A DNA stretch of 64,000 bases from Dermacentor variabilis. Its lineage: Eukaryota; Arthropoda; Arachnida; Ixodida; Ixodidae. This document shows positions 36,701-48,194 of this stretch, piece after piece. The notes beneath the pieces are model-generated. The model worked only from the letters and a program-made list of their open reading frames with translations, was not told the origin of the DNA and did not search any database. The stretch lies in assembly GCF_050947875.1 (NCBI RefSeq), contig NC_134574.1, positions 105,050,969-105,114,968 of the forward strand, written 5' to 3'. Numbering within the stretch: position 1 is the first letter of the stretch; the number at the start of each line of letters is the position of its first letter. The position numbers were made by a program, and so were the translations under genes.

Positions 36701-37146
36701 GTTGTCCTGAGCGTCATTCCTTTACTTTTATATATATATACGCATTTCTATACAAACGGTCACTTCTGTTTATGCTAGCCTGCTGCAGAAACTTATCTCG
36801 AATGCTTTGTTCAACCAGTTTCAATCGCTTCGCATGAGTAATCACCCGTCTCACCATCTCTAAGCACTTTAAAAAACTGCATTACAAAAAAAATGACTCG
36901 CCGTTCTCGCGCTGCGACAGTAGATGTACAGCGAAGATGTTGAAAACAACCCCTAAAACTGCTGAAGGGGTTTTGCAATCGTTCACTGATTTAGAGTAAT
37001 GGTAGTAATGGCAATTTAGAATAATCGTAGTAATGGGTGTAACGGTATATTTGGCAGCACGCCGCTGCTGTTCGCATTGCGGTTTGTTTTTTTTTTTCCC
37101 TTTGCCGCTCCTCGTATTCACGCTGCTCCTCCGGAGTCCTAACTAT
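30800..37146. other. intergenic DNA, no supported gene
   Basis: No gene recognised. About 31870-32000 contains ATTCGAG/GAATATTCG blocks that may be a decayed hAT-like piece. An 18-bp perfect palindrome, TAATTGATTAATCAATTA, lies at 32244-32261. Patches around 33590-33760 and 35405-35640 are CpG-rich without an assignable frame. Confidence 0.45.
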
Positions 37147-37178
37147 GCGTAGCCTAACCACAGCGTAGCCTAACCACA
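37147..37178. repeat. 16-bp perfect tandem repeat
   Basis: GCGTAGCCTAACCACA occurs twice head to tail without mismatch (37147-37162 and 37163-37178). Confidence 0.9.
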
Positions 37179-37507
37179 ACAATGAATCAGTTACTAGGCT
37201 GGTTGCTGTTTTTTTTATATACTAAAGGCCATAGATGTCGCTCTCCACGTTGTGCAAGCTGCCTCGGCGACGGCAGCTTGCGCAACATTAGTCTTTACAG
37301 GGAAGCGTATGTAGGGAGCACTGAGTGCCTCGCGTTATTATCAGGAGTGCCTTATCGTCAATTGTATGGTTCTGATGCTTCTTGTCAACAACTTCTCGTC
37401 AAACAACTCTCAAACAAAGAAAGACGTGCAGCCTGGTCACATAAACGAAGCAAGCGAGATTGGTTGTACAGCCCGATGGCAGCGTGACTCAACTTGACAC
37501 GTGACAC

Positions 37508-37537
37508 GTATAAGTCGCGTGACAGTGCGACTTATAC
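37508..37537. repeat. perfect hairpin, 11-bp stem
   Basis: GTATAAGTCGC (37508-37518) and its exact reverse complement (37527-37537) flank the 8-base loop GTGACAGT. I see no T tract or gene end beside it, so the role is unknown. Confidence 0.85.
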
Positions 37538-38147
37538 CCCCTAGCCAATCTGATCGCTTGGAAACTGGGCGTCGCTCGTCGTATGGTCACCGGGGCCGCC
37601 TGACTCCGGCATGGTTTGTCAAAGCAAAAGACTTCGGCGTTCCATGACCTGTGTTAAAAGTGGTCGATCACGTGATCGTGTATACGTATCAAGCACTTTT
37701 TGAGTCCGAGAAAGAAAAAACTACGCACAGAACTCAAAACGGACAATGTTACCGTACGTAGGCCCATGTTACACGCATGGTAACGCGGGACTATCTGTAC
37801 TACCCAGCCAACTTCGTTGTCCGCCTCCAGGTTGCGCCACCATGAGTTCCAATCTCCTGCGCGTCAGCCCCGCAGCGATAAGATATTTCAAGAGTTACAT
37901 TGGTATATTCAGTTTAGAAAAAAAAGATTAGGTACGATGCGTAGAAAGAATAACAATAATAAATGGAGGCCTTCGTGCACTGGTAATACATATGCGCACA
38001 CTATACTAAACATGGACAGTACAAGTACGAGTATTAAAAACTCTGGAGGAGAGCAGGAATTTACTAAATTGCAACAACTACGCCAGATATTGCACGACCT
38101 ACAGATTATTGCCATCATGCGACCAATGCAGTTGTCCTTCAGTGAAA

Positions 38148-38181
<34 letters not shown>

Positions 38182-40582
38182 AAATAACGCATAGGCATTT
38201 CCAGAAATCAAATTTCAGAAACCTGTGGCGTTATGCATGGCCGAGTACACAGTCCCTTTAGAGGTACTATTTAGTACAATCACTCAAACATCGCTAATAC
38301 CGCCGTTTATGTTCCTAATAGCGGATTTCCAGACCGACCACCCGGCACCCAAGGTAATACGGGACCGAGCTGGGAGCCGCTGTCTAAAGGGGCTTCACCA
38401 CTATCGACGTGGCGGTGCCCCTGTACGGCGGCGAGCAGAAGCTGCAGACGCGCTAACGAGAATATCTTGGGGCGACATAGCGCGGCCGAGAAGAGCACCT
38501 TAGTCTTTCCCCTCCACTACAGGCTAAGCAAGTCGCTAACGACGGGCTCAAGAGCAGCTGCTCGCACCCTCTCCCACGCCGCCTCCTTTCACTCGGCGCC
38601 ACGAACGCTCGCACCTACTGTTCTCCACGGCGAAACTCACGCATGCGATCAACCCTTTCTCGCAGAGGGCCCTCCGAGCGCCCTCCATCTCCCAAACCAC
38701 TTCGCCGCTTGTATGTAATCATCAACGCCCGCTGACGAGACGTATACCTTCGCGCAGATGTCGCTCTTGAGGAAGGTGTGTGTATGTGTGTTGGGCAGGG
38801 GTGGGGGGAAATGGGGGAGGGAAGGAAAAAGGATGCTCTTCAAAAACAAGGGAAAAGCGAGAGGAGGGGTTGTTAAGGAGACGGCGCGGCTCGACAAGAT
38901 GGCGTAGGGAGTTGGGAGGGAGGTCGCGCCAGGGGGTGGGATTGTACTGGCTAAGTGGGACCCAACGCCGGCGCTCCGAAGAAAGCTGGAGGCGTGACCT
39001 TCAGGGCACTACGGGGCCTGCGGCCGAAGTGTAACGGCCCTGCTGTGTTATATCCGTAGGGTCGAGAACAACGGTGAGTGCTTGCACGGTGGTTCCTAAC
39101 GAGGACGCTTCACGTGCCTTTCCCCAAGCGACCGTTCCATTGAAAGTGTGCCGTGCTTTTTTTTTAGTATCTCTATGAGCTTGATTCACTGCACGAAGAG
39201 TTGCTTACGGCAGCGTAATTATCGGTGGTGAATACGTACTCGTTGATTGGATCGATGTCGGAAATTTCCGCCTGGTTTGCGGAAGTTTCCATGCAGATAT
39301 TGATGAAGGTTATACGATAGTTGCAAAATATTCGCACACCGAACGCATATTCCCCTGCACCGTACAATAAGACGATTCGGTAGTCTGAATACCTTGCATT
39401 GGAGAGATTATTACAAAACTTCCTAAGTTCCGCAAAATGTGCGCGCATGCGAGTGACTTAATTTTACCATTTACGACATCAAACGGCCCCGGCATCAGTT
39501 TCTCAACCTTCGATTAGCCCAGCACGACATTGTGCATTTTGCAGCATTTACGTGTGAGCTCGGAGACGTCCCTACAATGAAATTGCTACGGCGCATAGTC
39601 TAGATTTGTTGTACTGCACTGCAGCTGAAACGCCGCCAGCTTGTGTGCTCTTGAAACGCAATGTCAGTAGTTTGTTCTGGCTGCAGGTTCTACAGAGGGA
39701 AATGTACAGGGGAGCAGCTCCGGCGAAAATGAATGATCGCATGTCATTGGCGAACAGACTGAAATAATTGCCGAACAGAGTTAGCTGATGAGCTAGTCAA
39801 AATGAACCCATTGCTGTAGCAGTCACTGTCGCTTACTAGTACGTAGCAAAGAAGCTATGAACATTCCAGGTCCTGTATAAAAGATGGAATTGAATTCTGG
39901 AAAGTATACGCCTGAAAATTTCTCTTTAAAATCTCATATATTGTTTTAGAAATTTTGCCTACAATTGGCAAAAAAGTAACGTGTGCAGAAAGTTTACAGA
40001 TGCTTAACCTTGCACCAAAAAACTCGTATCGCCGTCCGCATAACTGCATGTCTTAGAGCATTTGAACAAGAGAAATTTTATATATTGATTGGCAGTGGAC
40101 GTTAAACCGTTAGTGTTTACAAGGGCATTGCACAATTCCTACTCACATATCATTCTTACACTTTAGAGCGTTGGGAAACACATCGTTTTGTCCTCATTGG
40201 GTGTATTATTAGGGGAACATTCAAGAATATGCAACATATTTTTTTCTTTAATTACAGAACTGTAAACATGATGGATCTTTCGAGCACATTCTTGGCAATT
40301 TTCGAGAATTCTTTTGATGGCATAAATTGAAAATTTCCTTCCTACATTCATCAGGTTATGCATGCATTTTTTTTCATTATAAGTGCAATGGACTTTATCA
40401 CGATCAGGGCACAGTCTATCGCAAAAGACAATTCCTCCATTTCCATGTGTATATATATATAGGAGCCCCCAAGGTAAAGCCTCCTTTGAATAAAGGCCCA
40501 ATGCAACATAGTTTTCCATCAAGCAAGACGCCCAGCTTCAGATAGTGTAGATATGGCGCAGCGTGTTCCTTCCGACTTGAGT
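37538..40582. other. intergenic DNA, no supported gene
   Basis: It includes an AT microsatellite at 38151-38177 and a CpG-rich stretch from about 38330 to 39030. A short coding-like run ends at the TAA at 38454-38456, but I cannot name it. No gene is supported. Confidence 0.45.
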
Positions 40583-40676
40583 TCCCCTTCCCAAACGGTA
40601 GGGTAGCCAAGCGGCCGACACCTTTGTTAACAACCCTGTCTTTCCTTCTTGTCTCACCCTTTCTCTCTATCCGTGC
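40583..40676 (+). mobile_element. diverged 3' end fragment of an I-like LINE
   Basis: Contains GGTAGGGTAGCCAAGCGG, then GTTAACAACCCTGTCTTTCC and a CT-rich end with TTTCTCTCT. The block order matches the LINE end at 63473-63540, but identity is lower than in the copy at 30470-30580. Confidence 0.6.
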
Positions 40677-40777
40677 AAAATATTACGGTTAAAATACGAG
40701 CGAGCACGTCACGAAGGGCTCGCGTAATTTCACATCTTTGAAACCGAAATTGAAAAAAAAATGAAGAAAGAGATTGC

Positions 40778-40809
40778 GAGAGAGCGAGAGAGAGAGAGAG
40801 AGAGAGAGA
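40778..40809. repeat. AG microsatellite
   Basis: AG dinucleotide tract of about 32 bases with two interruptions near its left end. Confidence 0.85.
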
Positions 40810-43258
40810 AATAAACGACGCCATAACCGCATGGGTGGTACGGACGCTTCACTCAGAACAAGCGGCTGTTCGGCACGAACTCCGAGATTAGACTCCCGAG
40901 TGGCTCCCCACGGTACACTGGAAATCCTGATCGAAGACTGCGTGCTAGGACCTTTCTGTGTGCTGTAATTATTATTTTCCCTTTTTTTATATACGCATGT
41001 GTTTTATGTCAGGATCGACGAGCAACTTCCTGGTAAGGATGTGAGGTCGGCGTCGAACGCGTAAAATATAAATTCTTGAGAGCGATGGCGCCGCCATCTA
41101 GGAGTGGTGAAGTGAACTACTGAATCTTGACAATTACGAGCGCCGACAGTGAGCGCAGCGGAGTCTTCAACGCGTTGTAGCCTGGTGTAGGTGGTGTAGG
41201 CCTTCCGGTGAGGTGACGACGCAGTTTCTGCACATAGTTTGTCTTTCGAGTCGGATTAGCCTGTGACGCCTCGTCGCCTACGGAGTGCAGCTTGCTTCAA
41301 CGTGCATAAAAAGTGCTTACACGCCGCCTGCTGCTTCGCTTGAGGTGGCACTAGCCAAGAAAACTGCTTCGTTGTGCGGCGCAGAAAGGCAACGACGTCG
41401 ACGGGCGAATCCCGTTTGGCGAAGATGGCGGTGCGTGCATAGAGGAACAGAAGCCGTGATCACCAGATACTCGTAAGAATTTAAATGTTGATGGTGTGCC
41501 TGCTTAAGGCAGGTCAACATTGCGCGCTTCCACGCTACTGGAAGCATACGCGGCCGCTTACGCGTGAAGTGGTAAAGCGGGCCCCAAATCGGTTTCATGA
41601 GCGTGAACTGGCGGCTCCAGTTTCACGACACCCGTTCAGACGACGTGAAACCAGCGAAAAAAGAATGCGAATACATTTTGTTAACGTTGTTGACACGCAG
41701 GTTTATCGAGCCTATTCCCCTAGTTCTGTGATATCTCCCTACTATTCTTCGGGTAACTTGAGGCCAGATAGACAGTAGCCGACTAGATTAATGGCAAATA
41801 ACGCAACTGAAAAATTATTCTACGTTTTTGTACACCGTGCTATGTTCAGTCACAGCTGCATAGAGTTTGAAACCTCCAATTTGTGCCAGGGTATCATTGT
41901 AATATTGGACTTGTGCCTTCTTTCTTATTCATTATGGCAGTGAAGCGTCGAGCAACACTTAGGTATTTCAGCAGAGACATGTGTCTTTTAATTTATATTA
42001 GGCGTAAAATTAAAAACAAATGGTATTTTTTGCACAATATGGTTTAAGAAGTTCTATGAAGGACACTTAAGTACCGCTGGGAATTTATAAACTATGGCAT
42101 TAGGACGGAGTATCAGCCTGGCGCCAACTCCGATGCCGCGTATTCAAATGCACGTAGAACGCAGATAATATTTGATAAGGCAACTGCTCGAATAAGTTGT
42201 AATGAATTTGCTGGATTTGAAGAAGAAAGATAAATTCTAGCGAGTGTAGCAAGCAAAATGTTGATCTGAGAGTTGCAATTTTTTACGAAAATTGACAAAA
42301 ATCCCCAAGTTAAACAAAAGCAGAAGTGCTCAGTTGTGAAATGCCGTACCGTTGCGCCAAAACCAGATATGCGGTTATGTAAACTGCATCCGTTAGAGCA
42401 TATTAAGCGGATAAATTTATATATGCATTTAAAGCTTACGTGAATTCCTTAGAATGTTTGCAGAGGTTTTGCAGAAGTCCTACCCACATACTAATGGTAT
42501 ATTTCAGATCGGTGTCCAATGCATCCATATCGCACAACTTAAATGTATCATTAGGTGCAGTTTACAGTACTGTGCTTTTTATGGCTGAGCAACAGAGTAG
42601 TAAAGCTAAAGGTTTAGTTTATTAAAATTTACCGCTTTTCAACATGTTTCATAAGAAATTGACGATGTGAATCGAAACCTGCTTTTATTCTTACTAGTTA
42701 TTACTTCCTTAATGGAATTGAAACAAGGTAGGTGAAACACGGTGCAGTAGTCGCAAAAAAAGAAAAACGATGTCGCCGTTCTCATATATTTAAATAAGAG
42801 CCACCGAGCTAAGCTTCCTCTAAAAGGCATTTCTCAGGAAATACGAAAATGAATGAATAAATTTCATTTGTTTAACGATCCTACACATCAATATAGGAGC
42901 AAGGACTGCCACAATCACAACAGAAATAAGAAGTCGAAGTTCTCACTGTCGCCCAATTATAGGCCGCCTTTATGAGCCAACTCCCATAGGTATCGTACTG
43001 CTGACGGGCGCCCATGAATTCCCCGTACAAGTACCTTTCTTACGGCACCTTTGACTGGTTCCTACAGTGCTCTAAATCGGACTGCAACGGCGCCGAGACC
43101 GTTCTAGGTCGGCGCGAGAGAAGGTGGGCCTGGGCCGAACGTGCCAATGCTGGCCAAATTAATCGGAGGGCCAAAGGTTAAACATGGTGAAACGCCAGTG
43201 CTCCTTCTGTTCTAAACAAAGAAGTGCACCAGCACCGAGGCACCCGTCCGCTACCACC
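40810..43258. other. intergenic DNA, no supported gene
   Basis: No domain recognised. About 41090-41480 is CpG-rich and has a plus-strand frame ending at 41476 with many arginines; I do not assign it. Confidence 0.45.
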
Positions 43259-43507
43259 ATGGCAGACGCCACACCAACAGAGGAAGCGCCACGAACCACG
43301 TGACCGGAATATGAACGGGCCGCTGTAAGAGAACAAGCCGAACCTGTTCCGTGTGCTCAAGAACTAGCAACCAAGTATTATGCGCGCATCCAGGATATCT
43401 TCGGAGCTCTCGAAAAAGAACAACTGAGTGCAATATTATTCTCACCACTATATATGTATTCTTCTGCTGTCCTTTACGAAGGCTTACTCGTTCGGCATTA
43501 GAATGGG
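43259..43507 (+). pseudogene. unassigned coding-like remnant with one internal stop
   Basis: An ATG at 43259 in a strong context (CCACCATGG) opens a frame beginning MADATPTEEAP. It meets TGA at 43301-43303, then stays open to the TAG at 43505-43507. The second part has a coding-like, helix-prone look (KYYARIQDIFGALEKEQL). I do not recognise a family. Its last third overlaps, in another frame, the LINE remnant that starts near 43459. It may be a decayed transposon protein or chance. Confidence 0.25.
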
Positions 43508-43700
43508 AGACACGCCCATGTGCGACTCTTGTAGAGCTATAGAAACGATTTAACGCATCCTATGTCTCTCTCCCCAGTGCGACGTTGAGCATGAAGCTCT
43601 CTGGACAGCATTGAACCAGCTGGACTCTAAACCATTGTCGGACATCAAGATCCTTGGACCATGGCCAGACGACAGGTCGAGTTGAAGTCGACCTGTCGAC
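43459..43700 (+). pseudogene. remnant of an I-like LINE ORF2 C-terminus
   Basis: The plus-strand frame reads LLLSFTKAYSFGIRMGDTPM, then CDSCRAIETI, an in-frame TAA, RILCLSP, and later QLDSKPLSDIKILGPW. This parallels FTKSFAYRIGWADDATCEDC and HLLCDCP near the end of the nearly intact LINE (about 63050-63150), including the paired cysteines. The divergence shows a different, older subfamily. An RTE fragment (43711-44242) breaks the frame, and the last codons resume at 44243. A 10-bp perfect inverted repeat lies at 43671-43697 (GACAGGTCGA / TCGACCTGTC). Confidence 0.75.
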
Positions 43701-43710
43701 AAGTCGACAG

Positions 43711-44242
43711 TCAGGTGTGCTTGGCAGGCATTCTCAGATCATGAACAGCAGGTTGCCGTTATCCCTCAAGAGAAAAGTGTATAACAGCTGTGTCTTACCA
43801 GTACTCTCGTACTGGGCAGAAACCTCGAGGCTTACAAAAAGGGTTCTACTTAAATTGAGGACGACGCAACGAGCTATGGAAAGAAGAATGATAGGTGTAA
43901 CGTTAAGGGATAAGAAAAGAACAGATTTGGCGAGGGAACAAACGCGTGTTAATGACATCTTAGTAGAAATCAAGAAAAAGAAATGGGCATGCGCACGACA
44001 TGTAATGAGAAGGGAAGATAACCGATGGTCATTAAGGGTTACTGACTGGATTCCAAAGGAAGGGAAGCGTAGCAGGGGACGGGAGAAACTTAGGTGGGCG
44101 GATGAGATTAAGAAGTATGCAGGGACAACATGGCCATAATTAGTACATGACCGGAGTAGTTGGAGAAGTATGGGAGAGGCCTTTGCCCTGCAGTGGGCAT
44201 AACCAGACTGATGATATGATGATGATGGTGATGATGATGATG
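43711..44242 (+). mobile_element. 5'-truncated RTE-clade LINE fragment inserted in an older LINE
   Basis: It encodes the RTE C-terminal region: GRHSQIMNSRLPLSLKRKVY, then RRMIGVTLRDKKRTDLAREQ, HVMRREDNRWSLRVTDWIP and RGREKLRWADEI. A TAA at 44137-44139 replaces the expected glutamine codon (the copy at 48534 reads WPQLVHDR). The following sequence still encodes the usual end EAFALQWA, and the element finishes in ATG repeats (about 44211-44242). AAGTCGACAG (43701-43710) and AAGTTGACAG (44243-44252) flank it, a likely target duplication with 9 of 10 matches. Confidence 0.88.
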
Positions 44243-44445
44243 AAGTTGACAGGACTTGGAAGCCGTGTGTAGGCTCGGTGCGAACCTTGAAATGTGCGCG
44301 AAACTGTGCTCTATCTACTCTCCCTCTATCTCTCTCTCTTCGTCCCTATACCCGTTCCCCAAGTGCAGGGAAGCAAACTGGAAGTGCGCCTCGTATACCT
44401 CCCTGCCTTTCCTCTCTTCTATTTCTCTTTCTCTCTGTCTTTCTG
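44243..44445 (+). mobile_element. last codons and 3'UTR of the interrupted I-like LINE
   Basis: Directly after the RTE insertion the frame reads LTGLGSRV-stop (TAG 44270-44272), matching the end ATGLDSRL-stop of the LINE at 63319. The 3'UTR then shows CCCCAAGTGCAGGGAAGCAA and CTCCCTGCCTTTCCTCTCTT with a TC-rich tail, the same tail family as 63460-63547. With 43459-43700 it forms one LINE split by the RTE copy. Confidence 0.75.
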
Positions 44446-45385
44446 CGGTTTTAGACTGCGATATGCTTCCCTTGGCACACATGTGGTCATTCAATAACGC
44501 CCCCTTCGCATGGTCGTTGTCGAGTGCTTTAGAGCGCTCCCGAATGGCTGAACTCCCGAAGGTCGGAAAGGCGCCCGAAGTATGGTCCCGAAGGTCGAAA
44601 AGGGGCCCTCCGGCTACACTCCGATGGTCGTATCCAATCGTCCGACTCCCGATCAGAGCGCCGAGGGCCGCTCCCACCATCGCCCTCAGAGACGCCGAGA
44701 AACGTGGTCATGTGACCCCGCTTTTTGTCGCAGTTCACCTTGCGAGTGGGGACTCTCGCTCCATTCTCGGCGACGACGATTACCATCGGTGACGATTATT
44801 AAAGAGCGTAGCGTGTCCAGTATTCCGGCAAACGCAGGCGGACTATACGTTTTGACGGATGGGCAGGGGTGTAAACATAAATAGCCGGAGCGGTGCAGCC
44901 ACCTGGTGGCACAGAGCTCAATCAGACGCCCACAGAGCTAATATTGCAGTAACAAATTGTATTTTGCTTCGCTGCTGGCGTACGTTTTTGGTCACAGCGC
45001 TAAATCCTGGCACCGATTCGCCACTGCTGACAACCTCCATGTTTCAGACGGTTAGGCCCATCCAATTCCGAGAACCTACGAACACACGAATAGTCATCTC
45101 GTATAAAATCGAATGAACGCAGTAAGAATCATGCCATTGTTGTCATAGCATCGTAATCACCGTCCTGGTCGGCTTGCTACTGCCGTCACCGACATATACG
45201 CTCGCGTCGCACAAACAGCTACCTAATTTACATAAATGCGTTGGTCCACCTGGTGTCATTTTGAGGAACCCCAAGCAATGCTGCATACCCAGCTACCCGT
45301 AAAATACTTCGCACAACATTGACTCGTATACTGCGTGGTATCTACATTTTCATTCTTTCTATCTTTCTTTTTCGCATGCTGCCTT
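44446..45385. other. intergenic DNA, no supported gene
   Basis: About 44520-44700 is CpG-rich and repeats TCCCGAAGGTCG twice. A block with GTTGGTCCACCTGGT near 45241 also occurs at about 19234, with weaker similarity on either side, which suggests an unclassified dispersed repeat. No gene. Confidence 0.4.
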
Positions 45386-45472
45386 TGTGAAAATGCAATC
45401 TCCGGGGCCAGCGATCGAACCTGCGATCTCATTATGAACAGCAATTGACACTGAGCCACCACGGCTGCCATA
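45386..45472 (-). mobile_element. SINE head fragment (tRNA-like)
   Basis: On the minus strand it begins ATGGCAGCCGTGGTGGCTCA, with A box TGGCTCAGTG and B box GGTTCGATCGC. Only the tRNA-like part, about 85 bases, is recognisable. A real tRNA gene is unlikely because the arms do not pair properly. Confidence 0.6.
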
Positions 45473-47904
45473 AGGGTGCTCAGGCTCTCAGAGACTGGGC
45501 CATTGTGCGCGATAACTGGGAGCCGTGTATCTCAAGCCACGACTGACATGATAATTAAGGTGTCGCATCGTTATTGCCTTAGCGCGAGCGTTGACAACGT
45601 ATGAATGGCTGCCCGTGTTGTCTGCAATATGTTGTCTTGCCTGCAATCGTTTGAAGCGCTGGCCACAGTATTTATTAGAAAGTGCTACGTGCACACATAA
45701 AGCAAAGTGCGCATATCGAATGAATTCTCCCTCATGGTAAATGAATGCCTAGCGCTGTGGGTACCGCGGCCCGTTCTCCTAAAAAGACAGGGTGTCAATT
45801 CTTCACTGTGAAGTCGCAAATTTATTTCCGTCGTTTCCGTGAAGTTTGCAAGCGTGAACGCAGTTGTTTATGGGAATTTTCCTATTCACACAAAGTATGT
45901 CGCGCACTGTGATCTGACGCTCATACTCAGATATTTTGCTTCTGAATTTGCATTTGATTAGGCAACATGGACGAGAAATCGTCTTGACTGCATTGCTTGT
46001 AATTACGCATAACTAATTTTATAGCAACTTTTGACGTATCTTCGTGCAAAACGCGAACGCTCATGCTAAACTACACAGCAGAATGTTTTGGTTACATCCA
46101 CACGCGCACTGATAATCTAACGCCATTACGAGGTAGCATCGTTCAACATCAGGAGTAAACGCGAACTAACTATGTTTGAATAGCATAAGGCAGAGATCTG
46201 CATATCGGACTGCTTAAAGAACATGAGCACCACTAGGTCGTACGGCTACTCAATTACAGATGCGAGTGCAGCCTCCACTGTAGTTTCTTTTTTTTAACTT
46301 CACAGGAAGCAGAGCGCTTAAAAATAAGATGAGCAAGATTCAAAGATAAGATCCCTAGTAAGTAAGTACACTAGCTTTTAAATATACACGTGGAATCGTT
46401 CCTTTACTCAAGGTTTCCAACTACCCCATTACGCTTCTTCTAGCATTGTTTTCCTTTTTTTTTTTTGTTGCTTTGAATAGCTTAAAGAAGAGCGCAGAAC
46501 ACGGGACTTGAAACACTGACTTGCAAATGGAAACGAGCACGAGGAACTCACTGCCAGGCCTTTAAAGCACTCGGGATTACAGAACGGTGCGCGCCAGCGG
46601 AAGGCTGAGATGTGACGAACCTAACCAAACCACGCTAATGCACTCTAGTTCAATTTGCCGAGCGAATACACCCTTACACACGAAGGGAGGCTTGTAAAGG
46701 TGGGCAAGGGAAGAACTGAGAGGGATTACAAGCGCTACGAGTTGAGGACAAGAGCAACGTGCAGTAAACTGTACGGAGCACAAATGGAAGGGCGGAATAA
46801 TTAAAAAAAAAAGAGAGAGATAAACCGGAGACAAGTCACCGTCTTGCTCTCCGGGGGCCAGCTGATCTGCTACGTCTTCGTCTTACCATCTCTTCGTAGA
46901 AAGACCAGTTAGAGACAAATCTATCTCTGTCCAAGAAATTCACCTTCCCTTACGCTGATGGTCAGGGAAGAAAGTCGCTTCTAACTCAGACCTTGTGAAT
47001 GTTCAAGAGGCTTTAAGTTAAACAGAAAGTTAAAGAAAGAAAAGAAACGGAAGATATCGTTGTTAGGATTGTGACTGTCAGCCTTCGTTTTTTTTTCGTT
47101 TCCATTCGCTGTACCGATCTAATAACCTTTTCTTTTCTACCAAGCAGCCTGTTTCTTAGGAGTCTCATGCTGTCTCGGTAGATAGTCCGTGGACGATGAG
47201 GTCTGAGGAGCTTTAAAGGGATTTGCATGCAATCGAAGCTAAACCGGTGATCCCTGCGATTGTCTCGACGACTGGCTCATCCGTAATCTCGGCTGTACTC
47301 GCTGGAGCTTCAATGGCTTGCAAGAGCGGCTCAGTCAGGATTCGGCGCAACCCTCTATCGCGCGTTGGTACGCTGAATAAAAAATGACCCGACACTGCCC
47401 AACTTGCTTTTGAAGGTTTGCCTGGCTCGACTTTCTGCATTTCTTTACTTCCTTTTTTTTCTTTTTCTTTTTCTGCGCTTTCAGAGTCCCATTAGCCACA
47501 GCCAGGAATTATGTACAAGTATTGCGGAGAAGGGGGGAGGGGGAGGGGGGAAGCTAAAGAAGGCTGTTGAGCTGCGTCTTCATTTGAACAACCAAAAAGC
47601 AAAGCACCGGGAGGAGTCTCAGAATCTCTAGTAAGCGAAGAAGCGAAACAATGAAATGAGTGATGATACAGTAGAAAAGAACAAAAAGGTAACCTAATAT
47701 AAAGTTCCTAAATTCATCTGCCCTTCTGGAGTGACGCAAAATGCATGATAGAAATCCTTGCTTGCAACATCACTCCAATGGGCTAAGATTATTTCTTATA
47801 ATGTCATGACGTCCATTAAGACTGTAGTGTAGACGCATAATGTTGTAAGCCGCAGTACTCACACAATAGCTGGATACGCGCAAGCATTTTAACTCGAATG
47901 GCTG
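45473..47904. other. intergenic DNA, no supported gene
   Basis: Nothing recognisable apart from homopolymers and short purine- or pyrimidine-rich tracts (for example 47447-47480 and 47527-47552). Confidence 0.5.
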
Positions 47905-48194
47905 ACATTCCCAGAGTTCTACTCGGACACATAAATACCCAAGGAAAGTGGATGGGGTAACAGAGCCGCGGTAGCTAAATTGGTAGAGCATCGCACGCGA
48001 AATGCCTAAGGTTGTGGGTTCGGTTCCCACCTGCGGCAAGTTGTTTTTTCATCCCCTTTAATTTCCATTTATTTATCGTTTCTTTATTACATTTATTAAG
48101 CACAAGTAATTTCCCCTATGTTGTCCTTGGTGTCAGTGTTTGTTGGCTTCTTATGATATGACTTATAAAAATCGGGCCCCTCGGTTAACCCCCT
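47905..48194 (+). mobile_element. tRNA-headed tick repeat, copy 1 (5'-truncated unit)
   Basis: It starts at CATTCCCAGAGTTCTACTCG, followed by a block shared with copy 2 (ATAAATACCCAAGGAAAGTG). At 47965-48038 is a tRNA-like sequence with a 7-bp acceptor stem including one G-T pair, A box TAGCTAAATTGG, T-stem GTGGG/CCCAC and B box GGTTCGGTTCC. The anticodon stem is broken here. The rest is a body of about 155 bases containing GTTGTCCTTGGTGTCAGTG and ending with GGGCCCCTCGGTTAACCCCC. The long 5' extension, and the second copy, show that this is a repeat and not a functional tRNA gene. Confidence 0.75.

Noticed and set aside
47965..48038. Functional tRNA gene
   Set aside because: The clover-leaf is good in parts, but it is repeated with flanking sequence at 48432-48504, lacks T at position 33, and has a mispaired anticodon stem in this copy.
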